Below, one piece after another: positions 8,640 to 19,022 of a stretch of DNA of 61,512 nucleotides. Origin of the DNA: Hyphomicrobiales bacterium (GTDB lineage Bacteria; Pseudomonadota; Alphaproteobacteria; Rhizobiales; Devosiaceae). Location: positions 1 through 61,512 of the forward strand of contig WFXU01000028.1 in NCBI GenBank assembly GCA_015490455.1, read 5' to 3'. The notes below the pieces were generated by a model. That model saw only the letters and a program-made list of their open reading frames with translations. It made no database searches and was not told the DNA's origin. The stretch's first letter is position 1, and every line of letters starts with the position of its first letter. Made by a program: the position numbers and the translations under genes.

Positions 8640-10694
8640 ATGAGTAGGGAAAATGATTTATTTGCCAAATTAGCTGCTTCCTCAAAGGAGGAAATAGGCT
8701 CTGATTTGGCGATAAAAAAATCAATAAACAAGGAAACTAATAGAACTAATATTAAGCGCTCTTCCTCCTCTAATTCAGAATATAGCGCCTCTGATATTGA
8801 GGTTTTAGAAGGTTTAGAGCCGGTTCGGCGTCGTCCGGGCATGTATATTGGCGGCACAGATATTAATGCGCTACACCACCTATTTGCCGAGCTTATTGAT
8901 AATTCTATGGATGAGGCTATTGGCGGGCACGCCACAAGAATTATGGTGCACCTGAGCGAAGATGGTTTTCTTACTGTTACCGATAATGGACGTGGAATTC
9001 CGGTTGATAAACATCCAAAATTTCCCGATAAATCTGCATTAGAAATTATTATGACTACCTTACATGCCGGTGGCAAATTTGATTCAGGGGCTTATGAAAC
9101 CAGCGGCGGCCTACACGGGGTTGGAGTTTCGGTTGTTAACGCGCTTTCCGAAAAACTAATTGTTGAAGTGGTCATTAATCAAACTCTTTATAGGCAATCA
9201 TATTCACGCGGAAAACCAACCAGTAAATTAGAAATAATAGGAAAAGAACATAATCGTCGTGGCACTTCAATAAGCTTTCGCCCTGATCCGGAAATATTTG
9301 GCAATAAGCTGAAATTTTCAGCCAAAAAAATATTCAAAATGGCGCGCGCAAAGGCATATTTATTTGGCGGCATAGAAATTCGCTGGTCATGTGATGAGGG
9401 CCTAGCCAGCGAGGAAGTGCCCATAAAGCAAACATTCTTATATAGGGGCGGATTGCGTGATTTTATGCAATCACGCATTGAAGGAAAAGCGCTTATTGTT
9501 GATGATATATTTTCTGGCACTAAAGGCAAACCCGGAACGCACGGCGCGGTTGAATGGGCAATAAGCTGGTATATTGGAGATAGTTTTACTTCTTCTTATT
9601 GTAATACTGTTCCAACTCAGGATGGCGGAACGCATGAGGCAGGTTTACGATTAGCGTTGCTACGTGGGTTAAAGGCTTATGCTGAACTGACAAATAATAA
9701 ACGTGCAGCAATCATAACGTCAGAAGATATTTTAGCTAATTGTGCGGCAATGTTGAGCATATTTGTGCGCGAGCCGGAATTTGTCGGTCAAACAAAAGAC
9801 AAGCTAGCAAGCCCTCAAGCCAATAAAATTGTTGATAATGCGGTGCGTGATGCCTTTGATCACTGGCTTGCAGATTCCCCAAATCAAGCAAAAAAGCTTC
9901 TCGACTGGGTCATAGATAGGGCAGAAGAGCGACTAAGAAGACGTAAACAAAAGGAGATAGACCGGCAAAGCGCCACTAAAAAATTACGCCTTCCTGGAAA
10001 GCTCGCCGATTGTTCCCAAGCTGGGGCTAAAGGAGCAGAATTATTTATTGTTGAGGGTGATAGTGCGGGAGGAAGCGCAAAACAGGCAAGAAATAGGGAA
10101 AATCAAGCCGTGTTGCCATTACGTGGCAAAGTGTTAAATGTTGCCAGCGTAACAGAGGAAAAATTATTGGCCAATCAGCAAATTAGTGACCTTATTCAGG
10201 CTTTAGGTTGTGGCACGCGAGAGCGTTATAATGAGGAAGATTTACGCTATGAAAAAATAATCATTATGACCGATGCCGATGTTGATGGGGCGCATATTGC
10301 TTCTTTGTTGATGACGTTCTTCTTTAAGGAAATGCCGCAACTTATTGATAATGGACATTTATATTTGGCTCTTCCTCCCCTATTTCGCATTACGCAAGGA
10401 GCTAAGACATTTTACGCTATGGATGAAGAAGATAAGGAAAAAATTATCGCAACAAAATTTAACAAAAAACAAAAAATAGATATTACCCGTTTTAAGGGAC
10501 TGGGAGAAATGCCATTTAAGCACCTCAAAGAAACAACAATGAATCCCAAAACCAGAAATATGCTGCAAGTCAGAATTATAAATGACCGTCCTAGCACAGC
10601 AAATAGTGTTGAGCGGTTGATGGGTAACCGTCCTGAAGCGCGTTTTGAATTTATTCAGGAAAACGCAGAATTTGCCAAAGATTTGGATATTTAG
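8640..10694 (+). CDS. parE: DNA topoisomerase IV subunit B
   Basis: 684 aa. The GHKL ATPase domain is recognisable by VRRRPGMYIGGTD, ELIDNSMDEAIGG (Mg-ATP binding) and GLHGVGVSVVNALS. The TOPRIM domain carries EGDSAGGSAKQ and the acidic DADVDGAHI motif. IGGTD and LIDNSMDEA, together with the absence of the GyrB-type insertion, favour ParE over GyrB. With ParC it decatenates daughter chromosomes. About 45 residues precede the ATPase domain, low-complexity and typical of alphaproteobacterial ParE. It follows a 742 bp noncoding gap. Confidence 0.93.
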   Translation: MSRENDLFAKLAASSKEEIGSDLAIKKSINKETNRTNIKRSSSSNSEYSASDIEVLEGLEPVRRRPGMYIGGTDINALHHLFAELIDNSMDEAIGGHATRIMVHLSEDGFLTVTDNGRGIPVDKHPKFPDKSALEIIMTTLHAGGKFDSGAYETSGGLHGVGVSVVNALSEKLIVEVVINQTLYRQSYSRGKPTSKLEIIGKEHNRRGTSISFRPDPEIFGNKLKFSAKKIFKMARAKAYLFGGIEIRWSCDEGLASEEVPIKQTFLYRGGLRDFMQSRIEGKALIVDDIFSGTKGKPGTHGAVEWAISWYIGDSFTSSYCNTVPTQDGGTHEAGLRLALLRGLKAYAELTNNKRAAIITSEDILANCAAMLSIFVREPEFVGQTKDKLASPQANKIVDNAVRDAFDHWLADSPNQAKKLLDWVIDRAEERLRRRKQKEIDRQSATKKLRLPGKLADCSQAGAKGAELFIVEGDSAGGSAKQARNRENQAVLPLRGKVLNVASVTEEKLLANQQISDLIQALGCGTRERYNEEDLRYEKIIIMTDADVDGAHIASLLMTFFFKEMPQLIDNGHLYLALPPLFRITQGAKTFYAMDEEDKEKIIATKFNKKQKIDITRFKGLGEMPFKHLKETTMNPKTRNMLQVRIINDRPSTANSVERLMGNRPEARFEFIQENAEFAKDLDI

Positions 10695-10845
10695 CACTAA
10701 TCATTGACATTTTTGTCACACTCTTAGCTGGTTTGTTAACAAAGAATTTAGATTATGATTGACTAAAAAACCGCTTTCGCTATGTTTCGCCCATTCAGGA
10801 GCCACTTTTAAGCACTAACTGCAAATAATTGAGTGGGCAGGAAAT

Positions 10846-12192
10846 TTGACGGATAATTTTACTAGACTAGGCTTAAGCGATAAAACTACTAAAGCAGTAG
10901 CAAAAATAGGATATATTAGCCCTACTGAAATTCAGGCACAGGCTATTCCGCTAATAATTGATAAATATGACCTTATTGGAATTGCCCAGACCGGAACCGG
11001 CAAAACCGCTTCCTTTGTCCTACCAATGCTAACATTGCTTGAAAATGGTCGCGCCAGAGCGCGAATGCCCAGAACATTGATTTTAGAGCCAACACGTGAG
11101 TTAGCCGCTCAGGTACACGAAAATTTTGAAAAATATGGTATGAACCATAAATTAAATCTGGCGCTTTTAATTGGTGGGGTGTCTTTTGAAGAACAAAATA
11201 AAATTTTAAATCGTGGTGCTGATGTTTTAATTGCTACTCCGGGTCGTTTATTAGATCATTTTGAGCGTGGCTGTTTATTATTGACCAAAGTTGAAATTTT
11301 AGTAATTGATGAAGCCGATAGAATGTTGGATATGGGCTTTGTTCCCGACATTGAGAAAATTTGCACTCTTTTACCGAGCAACAGACAGACTTTATTTTTT
11401 TCAGCAACAATGCCAGAAGAAATCCGCTCTCTTACCAGTAAATTTTTGAAAAATCCGATTGAAATTGAAGTCTCCAAACAAAACTCAACAGCCAAGACAA
11501 TAGAACAAAAATTGCTTAAAACGGGCGAAAAACCGGCACAAAAGCGCGCTAGCCTACGTGAACAGATAGATAAAGCAAAAGATTTACAAAATGCAATTAT
11601 TTTTTGTAATAGAAAGCGAGATGTAGCAATTCTTACCCGCTCGCTTTTACGCCATAATTATAGTGCCGGTGCACTACATGGCGATATGGATCAAAAATCA
11701 CGCACGCAAATATTGGAAGACTTTAAGAAAAATAAAATTACTATTTTAGTAGCCAGCGATGTTGCAGCGCGTGGACTTGATATTCCAAATGTTAGTCATG
11801 TTTTCAATTATGACGCCCCAACACATGCCGAAGATTATGTGCATAGAATTGGTAGAACCGGCCGCGCAGGCAGAACTGGCTATGCAATTACTTTAGTCAC
11901 AGCTAAAGATGATAAATACATAAGAGCCATTGAAAAATTAATTGGTAAAAATATTGCCTGGTTAGAGAATAGTCTAAATCTGGATAATAAAGAACAAAGT
12001 CATTGGCAAAAAGAGGCAAAAATTAAACCCGAGAGAAAAGCAAATCAAAATAATAATTTCGCTTATGCAAAAACCAAAGCTAAAGCAGTAGATAAAACAA
12101 AAAAAACCAATAATCAGAATGAGATAATCAAAAAGTCAGCTTTTGGAAAATTTGGCCATATTCCTGCTTTCTTACTAAGATCTGTGAAATAG
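10846..12192 (+). CDS. DEAD-box ATP-dependent RNA helicase (RhlE-like)
   Basis: 448 aa with the full set of motifs: Q motif (TEIQAQAIP), AQTGTGKTA, PTREL, DEAD, SAT, then HGDMDQ, ARGLDIP and HRIGRTGR. The tail after about residue 375 is basic, rich in lysine and asparagine, as in RhlE-type helicases of alphaproteobacteria. The start is TTG at 10846, with AGGAAA just upstream and the next residues (TDNFTRLGLS) matching the usual RhlE N-terminus. The role is likely ribosome assembly or RNA decay; substrate specificity is not visible. Confidence 0.92.
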   Translation: MTDNFTRLGLSDKTTKAVAKIGYISPTEIQAQAIPLIIDKYDLIGIAQTGTGKTASFVLPMLTLLENGRARARMPRTLILEPTRELAAQVHENFEKYGMNHKLNLALLIGGVSFEEQNKILNRGADVLIATPGRLLDHFERGCLLLTKVEILVIDEADRMLDMGFVPDIEKICTLLPSNRQTLFFSATMPEEIRSLTSKFLKNPIEIEVSKQNSTAKTIEQKLLKTGEKPAQKRASLREQIDKAKDLQNAIIFCNRKRDVAILTRSLLRHNYSAGALHGDMDQKSRTQILEDFKKNKITILVASDVAARGLDIPNVSHVFNYDAPTHAEDYVHRIGRTGRAGRTGYAITLVTAKDDKYIRAIEKLIGKNIAWLENSLNLDNKEQSHWQKEAKIKPERKANQNNNFAYAKTKAKAVDKTKKTNNQNEIIKKSAFGKFGHIPAFLLRSVK

Positions 12193-12247
12193 CCTATACT
12201 TCCAAAAAACAAAATAAATATTCAATTTTAAGTATTTCTTAGTATCG

Positions 12248-12274
12248 CCTAATTATATTAACTGATATATTAGG
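12248..12274. other. Inverted repeat upstream of the GGDEF gene
   Basis: CCTAATTATAT is followed by ATATATTAGG with a short loop. It lies about 50 bases before the diguanylate cyclase start and could be an operator or a weak terminator of the helicase gene. No T-tract follows. Confidence 0.3.
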
Positions 12275-12321
12275 ACCTCATTTATTGAGAGGCAGACAGA
12301 TGGGGACGAAGATATTTCCAG

Positions 12322-13374
12322 ATGCAAAATAATGATGAACTAATAGAAAAATATTCTAAGAGAGCTATAGGGATATTAAAGCGCTCCGGCATCCCAGCAT
12401 ATCCTAAATTTTATGACCTGTTCTACACCTATGCTAGCGGCACAAATTTTGAGCTAAATCGCAAATTAAATGAAAAATTTGCTTCCGGTATATGCCCTGA
12501 CTTACAGTTTGTAGAGGCGCTATATAGCGAATTTCTAAGTTCAAAGGGAGTTGAAGATCGCCTTAGCGCGGTGACAGATGAAATTTTAGGAACTATTGCA
12601 AAAGTTCATACGACAATTGATAGCGCCAAATCAAACTCTGATAATTATTCTGAAATGCTTGATAATGTTATTGGTGACCTATCTGAGCAATCAGACCAAA
12701 AGGCAATAAGCCAATTGACCATCAAGCTCATTAAAATGACCAAAGAAATGCAGCATGCCAATGAAAAGCTAAAAGATGAGCTCGCAACAGCAAAATCGAA
12801 TATTTCTTCTCTTAAGGATGAGGTAGACCAGGTAAGGCAGGAAGCTCTGCGGGATCCATTAACTAAAATTGATAATCGTAAATCTTTTGATAGATTTCTT
12901 GCCAATGCTGTTACTAATGCCGAAGAAAGCGGAGAGCCGCTATCTTTGGTAATGATTGATATTGATCATTTCAAAAAATTTAATGATTTATGGGGACATC
13001 AGACGGGAGATCAAGTTCTGCGCCTTGTTGGCTCAACTTTAAGATCTGGCACTAGAGAATCAGATTTGGCCGCACGCTATGGCGGAGAAGAATTTGCCCT
13101 TGTGCTGCCTGATACAAATCTTGAACATGCAATAAAGGTTGCGGAGAAGATTCGTAATATTATCAAGGATAGAAAATTATATAAACGTTCAACTAATGAA
13201 AATCTTGGACGGATAACTATTTCGGCCGGCGTTGCAACTTTCCGCTCCGGTGATAGTTCAGAATCCTTGGTAGAAAGGGCTGATAGATGCCTTTATGCTG
13301 CAAAACATAATGGGCGCAATAGAGTAATTGGTGAAGATAATCCGCTGGTAAAAAAAATTAAAAAAGTAGCTTAA
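12322..13374 (+). CDS. Diguanylate cyclase (GGDEF domain) with intact inhibitory site
   Basis: 350 aa and cytosolic. An N-terminal region of about 120 residues is followed by a helical coiled-coil stretch (about 125-180) and then a GGDEF domain. The active-site motif is GGEEF at 254-258, compatible with activity. An RxxD inhibitory site (Arg245-Glu-Ser-Asp248) sits exactly five residues upstream, so product feedback by cyclic di-GMP is expected. The N-terminal domain resembles that of other rhizobial stand-alone cyclases, and I cannot assign its signal. It is the only cyclic di-GMP gene in the window. Confidence 0.9.
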   Translation: MQNNDELIEKYSKRAIGILKRSGIPAYPKFYDLFYTYASGTNFELNRKLNEKFASGICPDLQFVEALYSEFLSSKGVEDRLSAVTDEILGTIAKVHTTIDSAKSNSDNYSEMLDNVIGDLSEQSDQKAISQLTIKLIKMTKEMQHANEKLKDELATAKSNISSLKDEVDQVRQEALRDPLTKIDNRKSFDRFLANAVTNAEESGEPLSLVMIDIDHFKKFNDLWGHQTGDQVLRLVGSTLRSGTRESDLAARYGGEEFALVLPDTNLEHAIKVAEKIRNIIKDRKLYKRSTNENLGRITISAGVATFRSGDSSESLVERADRCLYAAKHNGRNRVIGEDNPLVKKIKKVA

Positions 13375-13398
13375 AATCTGAAATTTAATTTACCGCTA

Positions 13399-13770
13399 TT
13401 AGCTCTTATCTAAGGCTAATTTTTCTAAATCTGCCTTTTTCAATTGCACGCTCAAACCGCAACCGCATTCATCGGTCTGGTTTGGATTATTAAACACGAA
13501 GCCGCTGGAGAGTTTTTTAACTTCATAATCCATTTCTGTGCCTAAAAGATAAAGAGTAGCCTTTTTGTCAATATATATATCAACATTATGCGATCTAATA
13601 TGATCATCATTTTCGTTTACTTCATAAACTTTCTCAACCACGTAAGAAACTCCAACACAGCCGGCATTTTTTATGCTAATACGTATCCCAAGAACATTTT
13701 CATCAGAAGAAATAATCTCCTTAATCCTATCGGCAGCCCTATCGGTAATTGTAATAATATCAAATTTCAT
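13399..13770 (-). CDS. sufA: A-type Fe-S carrier SufA/IscA-like
   Basis: 123 aa. The three conserved cysteines of A-type carriers are present: Cys in KNAGCVGVSY and the pair in DECGCGLSV. The family accepts or transfers iron-sulfur clusters to target apoproteins. It is the last gene of the minus-strand suf operon, four bases after sufT. A SufA-type role is inferred from the operon; by sequence it could also be called IscA or ErpA. Confidence 0.9.
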   Translation of the reverse strand: MKFDIITITDRAADRIKEIISSDENVLGIRISIKNAGCVGVSYVVEKVYEVNENDDHIRSHNVDIYIDKKATLYLLGTEMDYEVKKLSSGFVFNNPNQTDECGCGLSVQLKKADLEKLALDKS

Positions 13771-13774
13771 AATT

Positions 13775-14179
13775 TTACCAGAGATTAAGCGCTATTTGCG
13801 CCTCTTCACTCATCCTATCTACGCTCCAGGGCGGATCAAACACCATATTTACTTTAGCACCCCTGACACCCTCAACCGATTCAACCGCATTTTCAACCCA
13901 AATAGGCATTTCTCCCGCTACAGGACAACCCGGAGCCGTCAAAGTCATATCTATAATTATATTTCTGTCCTCATCTAATTCAATCTTATAGATAAGTCCC
14001 AATTCATAAATATCAACTGGTATTTCGGGATCATAAACCGTCTTTATCGCTGCAATTACATCTTTTGTAATACGCTCAATTTCCTCTTCACTAATTGCTG
14101 AATTATCCGCTGGTTTTATAAGTTCAGCTTCATTAGCCTCTTGTTTAGTTTTTAATTCTTTATTTTGTTCTTTTGTCAT
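13775..14179 (-). CDS. sufT: SufT (MIP18/DUF59 family Fe-S maturation factor)
   Basis: 134 aa. The conserved core reads TVYDPEIPVDIYELGLIYKI, then MTLTAPGCPVAGEMP with the family cysteine, and VNMVFDPPWSVDRMSEEA. Alphaproteobacterial suf operons commonly carry this gene between sufS and sufA. It assists cluster delivery, especially under high demand. It starts 13 bases after sufS. The N-terminal 35 residues are low-complexity and charged. Confidence 0.9.
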   Translation of the reverse strand: MTKEQNKELKTKQEANEAELIKPADNSAISEEEIERITKDVIAAIKTVYDPEIPVDIYELGLIYKIELDEDRNIIIDMTLTAPGCPVAGEMPIWVENAVESVEGVRGAKVNMVFDPPWSVDRMSEEAQIALNLW

Positions 14180-14192
14180 TTTCTTAATTTAA

Positions 14193-15425
14193 TTAGGTGA
14201 AAAAACTGATCGCCTTTTTCAATCCGTCAATTAACCTATCTACATCATTTTTATCATTATAAAGCGCAAGTGAAGCTCTGCAAGTGGAACTAAGGCCAAA
14301 CCTAGTTAATAATGGCTGCGCGCAATGTGTGCCAGCACGCACTGCAATAGCATATTTATCTAAGATTGTTGCAATATCATGGGCATGAATATTAGCAATT
14401 TCAAAGGAAAAAATCGCTCTTTTCTCTATATTGTCGCCAACTAATCTTAGGGAGTTAATTTCTCTTAGCCTATTAAGTGCATATTGCCCTATTTCACTTT
14501 CATGCTTGGCAATATTTTCCTGTCCCAATTTAAGAATATATTCTAAAGCCGCACCTAAACCTATTGCCTGCACAATTGGGGGGGTTCCTGCTTCAAATTT
14601 GTGTGGAGGAGAATTATAGGTCACTTTTTCAAGGCTGACCTGTTCAATCATTTCCCCGCCTCCCATAAAGGGTCGCATATTTTCTAATAATTCATATTTA
14701 CCATAAAGAACGCCAATTCCGGTTGGTCCATATAATTTATGCCCTGTCATTATATAAAAATCGGCATCCATATTCTGCACATCTATTTTTTTATGCACCG
14801 CTCCTTGCGAACCATCAACCACGACTTTAATATTTCTCTCATGCGCTATTTTTATAATTTCCTTAATTGGCGTAACGGTTCCTAAAATATTTGACATATG
14901 GGTAATGGCAACTATTTTTGTCTTTTTGCTCAGACTATTAGCAAATTTTTCTAAACAAAAACTACCATCATCATTTATATCAACCCATTTTATTATAGCT
15001 CCCTGCCGTTGACGCAAAAAATGCCATGGAACAATATTAGAATGATGCTCCATAATTGACAGCACAATCTCATCACCCTCCCCTATTAGGGGGGCGGCAA
15101 AACTAGCAGCAACCAGATTAAGCGCAGCCGTTGCACTTGAAGTAAAAATTATTTCTTTATTTTCTTTGGCATTGATGAATTTTCTAACAATTTCCCTTGC
15201 CCCCTCATAAGCGTCTGTCGCTCTGTTTGAAAGAGTGTGTAACCCCCTATGGACATTGGCATATTCATGTTCATAAGCATGAACAATTCGTTTTATGACC
15301 ATATTTGGCTTTTGTGCAGATGCGGCGCTGTCAAGATAAACCAGCCTATTGCCTTCAACTATTTCGTTGAGAATAGGAAAATCCGCTCTTATTTTTTCAA
15401 CATCAAAGCTCATTAGTTCAGCCAA
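14193..15425 (-). CDS. sufS: Cysteine desulfurase SufS (group II)
   Basis: 410 aa. The PLP lysine lies in MTGHKLYGPTGIG and the catalytic cysteine in RAGTHCAQPLL, the group II (SufS/CsdA) form with a short active-site loop. It abstracts sulfur from cysteine as persulfide for the SufBCD scaffold. It overlaps the end of sufD by 13 bases, indicating coupled translation. No sufE or sufU is in the window, so the usual sulfur acceptor must be encoded elsewhere or be replaced. Confidence 0.94.
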   Translation of the reverse strand: MAELMSFDVEKIRADFPILNEIVEGNRLVYLDSAASAQKPNMVIKRIVHAYEHEYANVHRGLHTLSNRATDAYEGAREIVRKFINAKENKEIIFTSSATAALNLVAASFAAPLIGEGDEIVLSIMEHHSNIVPWHFLRQRQGAIIKWVDINDDGSFCLEKFANSLSKKTKIVAITHMSNILGTVTPIKEIIKIAHERNIKVVVDGSQGAVHKKIDVQNMDADFYIMTGHKLYGPTGIGVLYGKYELLENMRPFMGGGEMIEQVSLEKVTYNSPPHKFEAGTPPIVQAIGLGAALEYILKLGQENIAKHESEIGQYALNRLREINSLRLVGDNIEKRAIFSFEIANIHAHDIATILDKYAIAVRAGTHCAQPLLTRFGLSSTCRASLALYNDKNDVDRLIDGLKKAISFFT

Positions 15426-16603
15426 TCATCAATTAATTTTTGCAAAATTTCATGGATATTTTTATTTTCAACAAAGTCAAAAATTTCTGCCAAAAATGCC
15501 TTTATCAACATGGCTCTGGCTGTCTCATATGCAATACCGCGTGACATAAGATAAAATAGGCTGTCTTTATCCAGTTCACCACAAGTTGCCCCATGCCCAC
15601 AAATAACATCATCGGCATAAATTTCTAACTCGGGCTTCACTAAAATTTGCGCATCATCTGAAAGCATCAAACCTTTATGCATCATTTTAGCATCTATCTT
15701 TTGCGCATCACGCTCTACCAAAATCTTACCTTGAAAAATACCCTTTGCCCTATCGCGGACCACCGATTTATAATTTTCGCTGGAACTAGTATTTGCAACA
15801 GCATGGCTAATATTTATAGAAATGTCAGAATGTTGCTCACTTTCAGCCAAAGTTAGGCCGCTAAAATCGGCGTGCGAATTTTCACCGACAAATTTTGCAA
15901 AAAGCTGGGTGCGAGCCAAATTTGCACCCTTATGAATAATGAGCGAATTAAGCCTTGCTTCTTTTTCAACTTCATATGTAAGCGTATAAAGGTGTCTATT
16001 TTCCTTAGCAGATAAATCAAGCACAATATGAGTTAGGTTGGAATTTTCAGCTAAATTTATTCTACTTGCATGATTACTTAAATGCGAATTATTGGAGCTG
16101 GTAAATATTTCAATAATTATGGCATTAGCATTAGCCAATAATTCAATTTCTATATTATCATTAATAAAGCTAGCCTGACCATTAGAGCGATGCTCAATAT
16201 AAATAATATTCTCTAAATTCCCCTTAATTTCCAGCTGCAAACTTTCCTTGCTTAGGGCGCTGTTTAATTTTGCAACTATGTCATTTTCCGGTGTAAAAAC
16301 CGTGCCGCTTATAGTTCCAATTTCTACATCTTTTGGTAATTTTTTTGCTATTTCCACCCTACCATTATTGATAAAAATATTATAAGCCCCAGCAATATTA
16401 AATTCCGGTTCACTACTAAATTCACCATTCTCTAAAATATCCGGAATATTATCTAATAATAATTTTAGATCACTATAATGATAGGATTCATTTTTTCTGT
16501 TTGGCAAACCGGATTGCAAAAATTCATCAGCAATATTTTGCGCCTCAGCCTTAATCAGCGCATTATATAAGATTTTTTCGCTTGCTTTTAATCTAACAGC
16601 CAT
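15413..16603 (-). CDS. sufD: Fe-S assembly scaffold protein SufD
   Basis: 396 aa. The C-terminal beta-helix region carries GIFQGKILVERDAQKIDAKM, then LSDDAQILVKPELEIYADDV and CGHGATCGELD, characteristic of SufD with the conserved histidine. SufD pairs with SufB and two SufC subunits in the SufBC2D scaffold. It lies six bases after sufC and overlaps sufS. Confidence 0.93.
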   Translation of the reverse strand: MAVRLKASEKILYNALIKAEAQNIADEFLQSGLPNRKNESYHYSDLKLLLDNIPDILENGEFSSEPEFNIAGAYNIFINNGRVEIAKKLPKDVEIGTISGTVFTPENDIVAKLNSALSKESLQLEIKGNLENIIYIEHRSNGQASFINDNIEIELLANANAIIIEIFTSSNNSHLSNHASRINLAENSNLTHIVLDLSAKENRHLYTLTYEVEKEARLNSLIIHKGANLARTQLFAKFVGENSHADFSGLTLAESEQHSDISINISHAVANTSSSENYKSVVRDRAKGIFQGKILVERDAQKIDAKMMHKGLMLSDDAQILVKPELEIYADDVICGHGATCGELDKDSLFYLMSRGIAYETARAMLIKAFLAEIFDFVENKNIHEILQKLIDDWLN

Positions 16604-16608
16604 AATAA

Positions 16609-17367
16609 TTAACTCACTTCGTCAAATTTAGAATAGCCTTGTTTTTCTAGTTCTAAGGCAAGCTCTTTATCGCCGGTTTTAACAATTTTGCCGTCCGAGA
16701 AAACATGCACAATATCAGGCACAATATAGTTTAATAAGCGCTGATAATGGGTGATAATAAGCATTGAGCGGTTTTCATTTCTGAGTGCATTTACGCCTTT
16801 TGCGACAATTTTTAGTGCGTCAATATCCAAGCCGCTATCGGTTTCATCAAAAATACACATTTTAGGTTTTAGCAAAGCCATTTGTAAGATTTCAGCGCGT
16901 TTTTTCTCGCCACCAGAAAAACCAACATTAAGCGGGCGTTTTAACATGGAACTATCAATATCCAGCTCTTGTGCTGTCTTTTTAACTGCGCGCATAAAAT
17001 CAGGGGTTGAAAGTTCTTCTTGCCCTTTGGCTTTTCTTTGCGCGTTCATTGCCGCTTTAAGAAAAGTCATTGTGGTAACACCGGGAATTTCAATTGGATA
17101 TTGAAAAGCCAAGAATAGTCCTGCAACGGCTCTTTCATTGGGCTCCATTTCTAAAATATTCTCTCCATCAAGTAATATTTCACCCTTTGTAATTTCATAT
17201 CCCTCTTTTCCCGTTAAAGCGTAAGAAAGGGTAGATTTACCCGATCCGTTGCGCCCCATAATGGCGTGCACCTCACCCTTTTTTATAGTGAGATTAACTC
17301 CTTTTAATATTTCCTTATCTGCAACATTTACATGCAAATTCTTTATTTCAAGCATTATATCGCTCAT
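16609..17367 (-). CDS. sufC: Fe-S assembly ATPase SufC
   Basis: 252 aa soluble ABC ATPase. Walker A is GRNGSGKST, the signature is FSGGEKKR and Walker B is MCIFDETDSGLD, the ETDSGLD variant being typical of SufC. It drives conformational change in the SufBC2D complex. A 162 bp spacer with repeat-like sequence separates it from sufB, unlike the tight packing elsewhere in the operon. Confidence 0.96.
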   Translation of the reverse strand: MSDIMLEIKNLHVNVADKEILKGVNLTIKKGEVHAIMGRNGSGKSTLSYALTGKEGYEITKGEILLDGENILEMEPNERAVAGLFLAFQYPIEIPGVTTMTFLKAAMNAQRKAKGQEELSTPDFMRAVKKTAQELDIDSSMLKRPLNVGFSGGEKKRAEILQMALLKPKMCIFDETDSGLDIDALKIVAKGVNALRNENRSMLIITHYQRLLNYIVPDIVHVFSDGKIVKTGDKELALELEKQGYSKFDEVS

Positions 17368-17399
17368 ATTATTTTGCCTTTAATATTGTTATAATTTTG

Positions 17400-17522
17400 C
17401 TACCAGTCCCATTCCAAACTCTCCAAGCCCTACCCTAAACTTATCGAAGAATGAAACACTATAATCCTCTGGTTCGACAGGCTCACCATGAGAATTATTA
17501 AACCTTACCCTAAACTCTTCAT
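17400..17522. repeat. REP-like degenerate repeat inside the suf operon
   Basis: The sufB-sufC spacer contains CTGGTTCGACAGGCTCACCA and two copies of a CCCTAAACT block (near 17433 and 17509). Motifs of the form TTCGACAAGCTCACC or TTCGACAAGCTCAGGG are common palindromic intergenic repeats in many bacteria, and a relative is near 59218-59240. It probably affects mRNA folding or stability between sufB and sufC. Confidence 0.5.
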
Positions 17523-17529
17523 GCGCCAT

Positions 17530-19014
17530 CTAGCCAACACTTCCCTCAAGCGAAATATTAATAAGCTTTTGTGTTTCAACCATAAATTCCATCGGCAAAT
17601 GCTGAATAACATCGCGCACAAATCCATTTACAATCAGCGCCACCGCCTCTTCTTCATCTAAGCCCCTTTGCTGACAATAAAATAATTGCTCATCAGAAAT
17701 TTTTGATGTTGTCGCCTCATGTTCAAACACAATAGAAGCATTTTTTGCCTCAATATAGGGCACAGTATGCGCGCCACATTTATCGCCAATTAAAAGACTA
17801 TCACATTGGGTAAAATTACGCGCTCCTTTTGCCCTATTATGCGCAGAAACAAGCCCGCGATAAGTATTATCAGAGAAACCGGCAGCAATGCCTTTTGAAA
17901 TAATTCTACTTGAGCTGTTTTTGCCCAAATGAATCATTTTTGTGCCACTGTCAATTTGCTGATAGCCATTAGAAATAGCAATAGAATAAAATTCACCGCG
18001 TGAATTATCACCGCGCAAAATACAGGAAGGATATTTCCAAGTTATGGCTGAGCCTGTTTCAACCTGCGTCCAAGATATTTTAGAATTTTTACCGCGACAA
18101 TCACCGCGTTTGGTCACAAAATTATATATGCCGCCCTTACCTTCTTTATTACCGGGATACCAATTTTGCACAGTAGAATATTTTATTTCAGCATCATCAA
18201 GCGCTATTAATTCAACAACGGCGGCATGGAGCTGATTTTCGTCCCGCATTGGCGCAGTGCACCCCTCTAAATAGCTGACATAGCTACCCTCTTCAGCAAT
18301 TATTAAAGTTCTTTCAAATTGGCCAGTATTTTTCTCATTTATACGAAAATAGGTTGATAATTCCATAGGGCAACGCACGCCTTTTGGAATATAAACAAAG
18401 GAACCATCGGTAAAAACCGCACAATTTAGGGTTGAATAATAATTATCAGTAATGGGAACAACTGAGGCGAGATATTTTTTTATCAATTCTGGGTGTTCTT
18501 TAATTGCTTCAGAAATGGAACAAAAAATTATCCCGCTTTTGGCTAATTCTTCTCTGAAAGTTGTCACCACAGAAACAGAATCAAATACAGCATCAACCGC
18601 AACCTTTGCCCCCTCAACTCCGGCTAAAACAGCCTGTTCGCTTAAGGGAATGCCCAGTTTTTCGTAAGTTCTAAGCAATTCCGGATCAACCTCATCAAGG
18701 CTTTTTGGAGCTGATGCGGATTTTGGCGCCGCATAGAAATAAATTTCATTAAAATCTATTTTTGGATATCTTAATTTTGCCCATTTAGGCTCGTCCATTG
18801 TAAGCCAGCGCCTATAGGCCTCAAGACGCCAATTTAACATCCATTCTGGCTCATTTTTTTTAGCCGAAATAAAGCGCACAATATCTTCACTAAGCCCTCT
18901 AGGCGCCTTATCGCTTTCAATCTTAGTTTCAAAACCATATTTATATTCCTGCACATCAATTTTTTTGACCTGCTCAATGGTTTCCTTATCAATATTTTCT
19001 TTTACTGAAGCCAT
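17530..19014 (-). CDS. sufB: Fe-S assembly scaffold protein SufB
   Basis: 494 aa, typical length. Characteristic stretches are [55 protein letters not shown] and [18 protein letters not shown] near the C-terminus, where the cluster-ligand cysteine and acidic residues lie. SufB is the core scaffold on which the cluster is built. It begins eight bases after the upstream cysteine desulfurase gene ends. Confidence 0.96.
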   Translation of the reverse strand: MASVKENIDKETIEQVKKIDVQEYKYGFETKIESDKAPRGLSEDIVRFISAKKNEPEWMLNWRLEAYRRWLTMDEPKWAKLRYPKIDFNEIYFYAAPKSASAPKSLDEVDPELLRTYEKLGIPLSEQAVLAGVEGAKVAVDAVFDSVSVVTTFREELAKSGIIFCSISEAIKEHPELIKKYLASVVPITDNYYSTLNCAVFTDGSFVYIPKGVRCPMELSTYFRINEKNTGQFERTLIIAEEGSYVSYLEGCTAPMRDENQLHAAVVELIALDDAEIKYSTVQNWYPGNKEGKGGIYNFVTKRGDCRGKNSKISWTQVETGSAITWKYPSCILRGDNSRGEFYSIAISNGYQQIDSGTKMIHLGKNSSSRIISKGIAAGFSDNTYRGLVSAHNRAKGARNFTQCDSLLIGDKCGAHTVPYIEAKNASIVFEHEATTSKISDEQLFYCQQRGLDEEEAVALIVNGFVRDVIQHLPMEFMVETQKLINISLEGSVG

Positions 19015-19022
19015 ATTTTACC

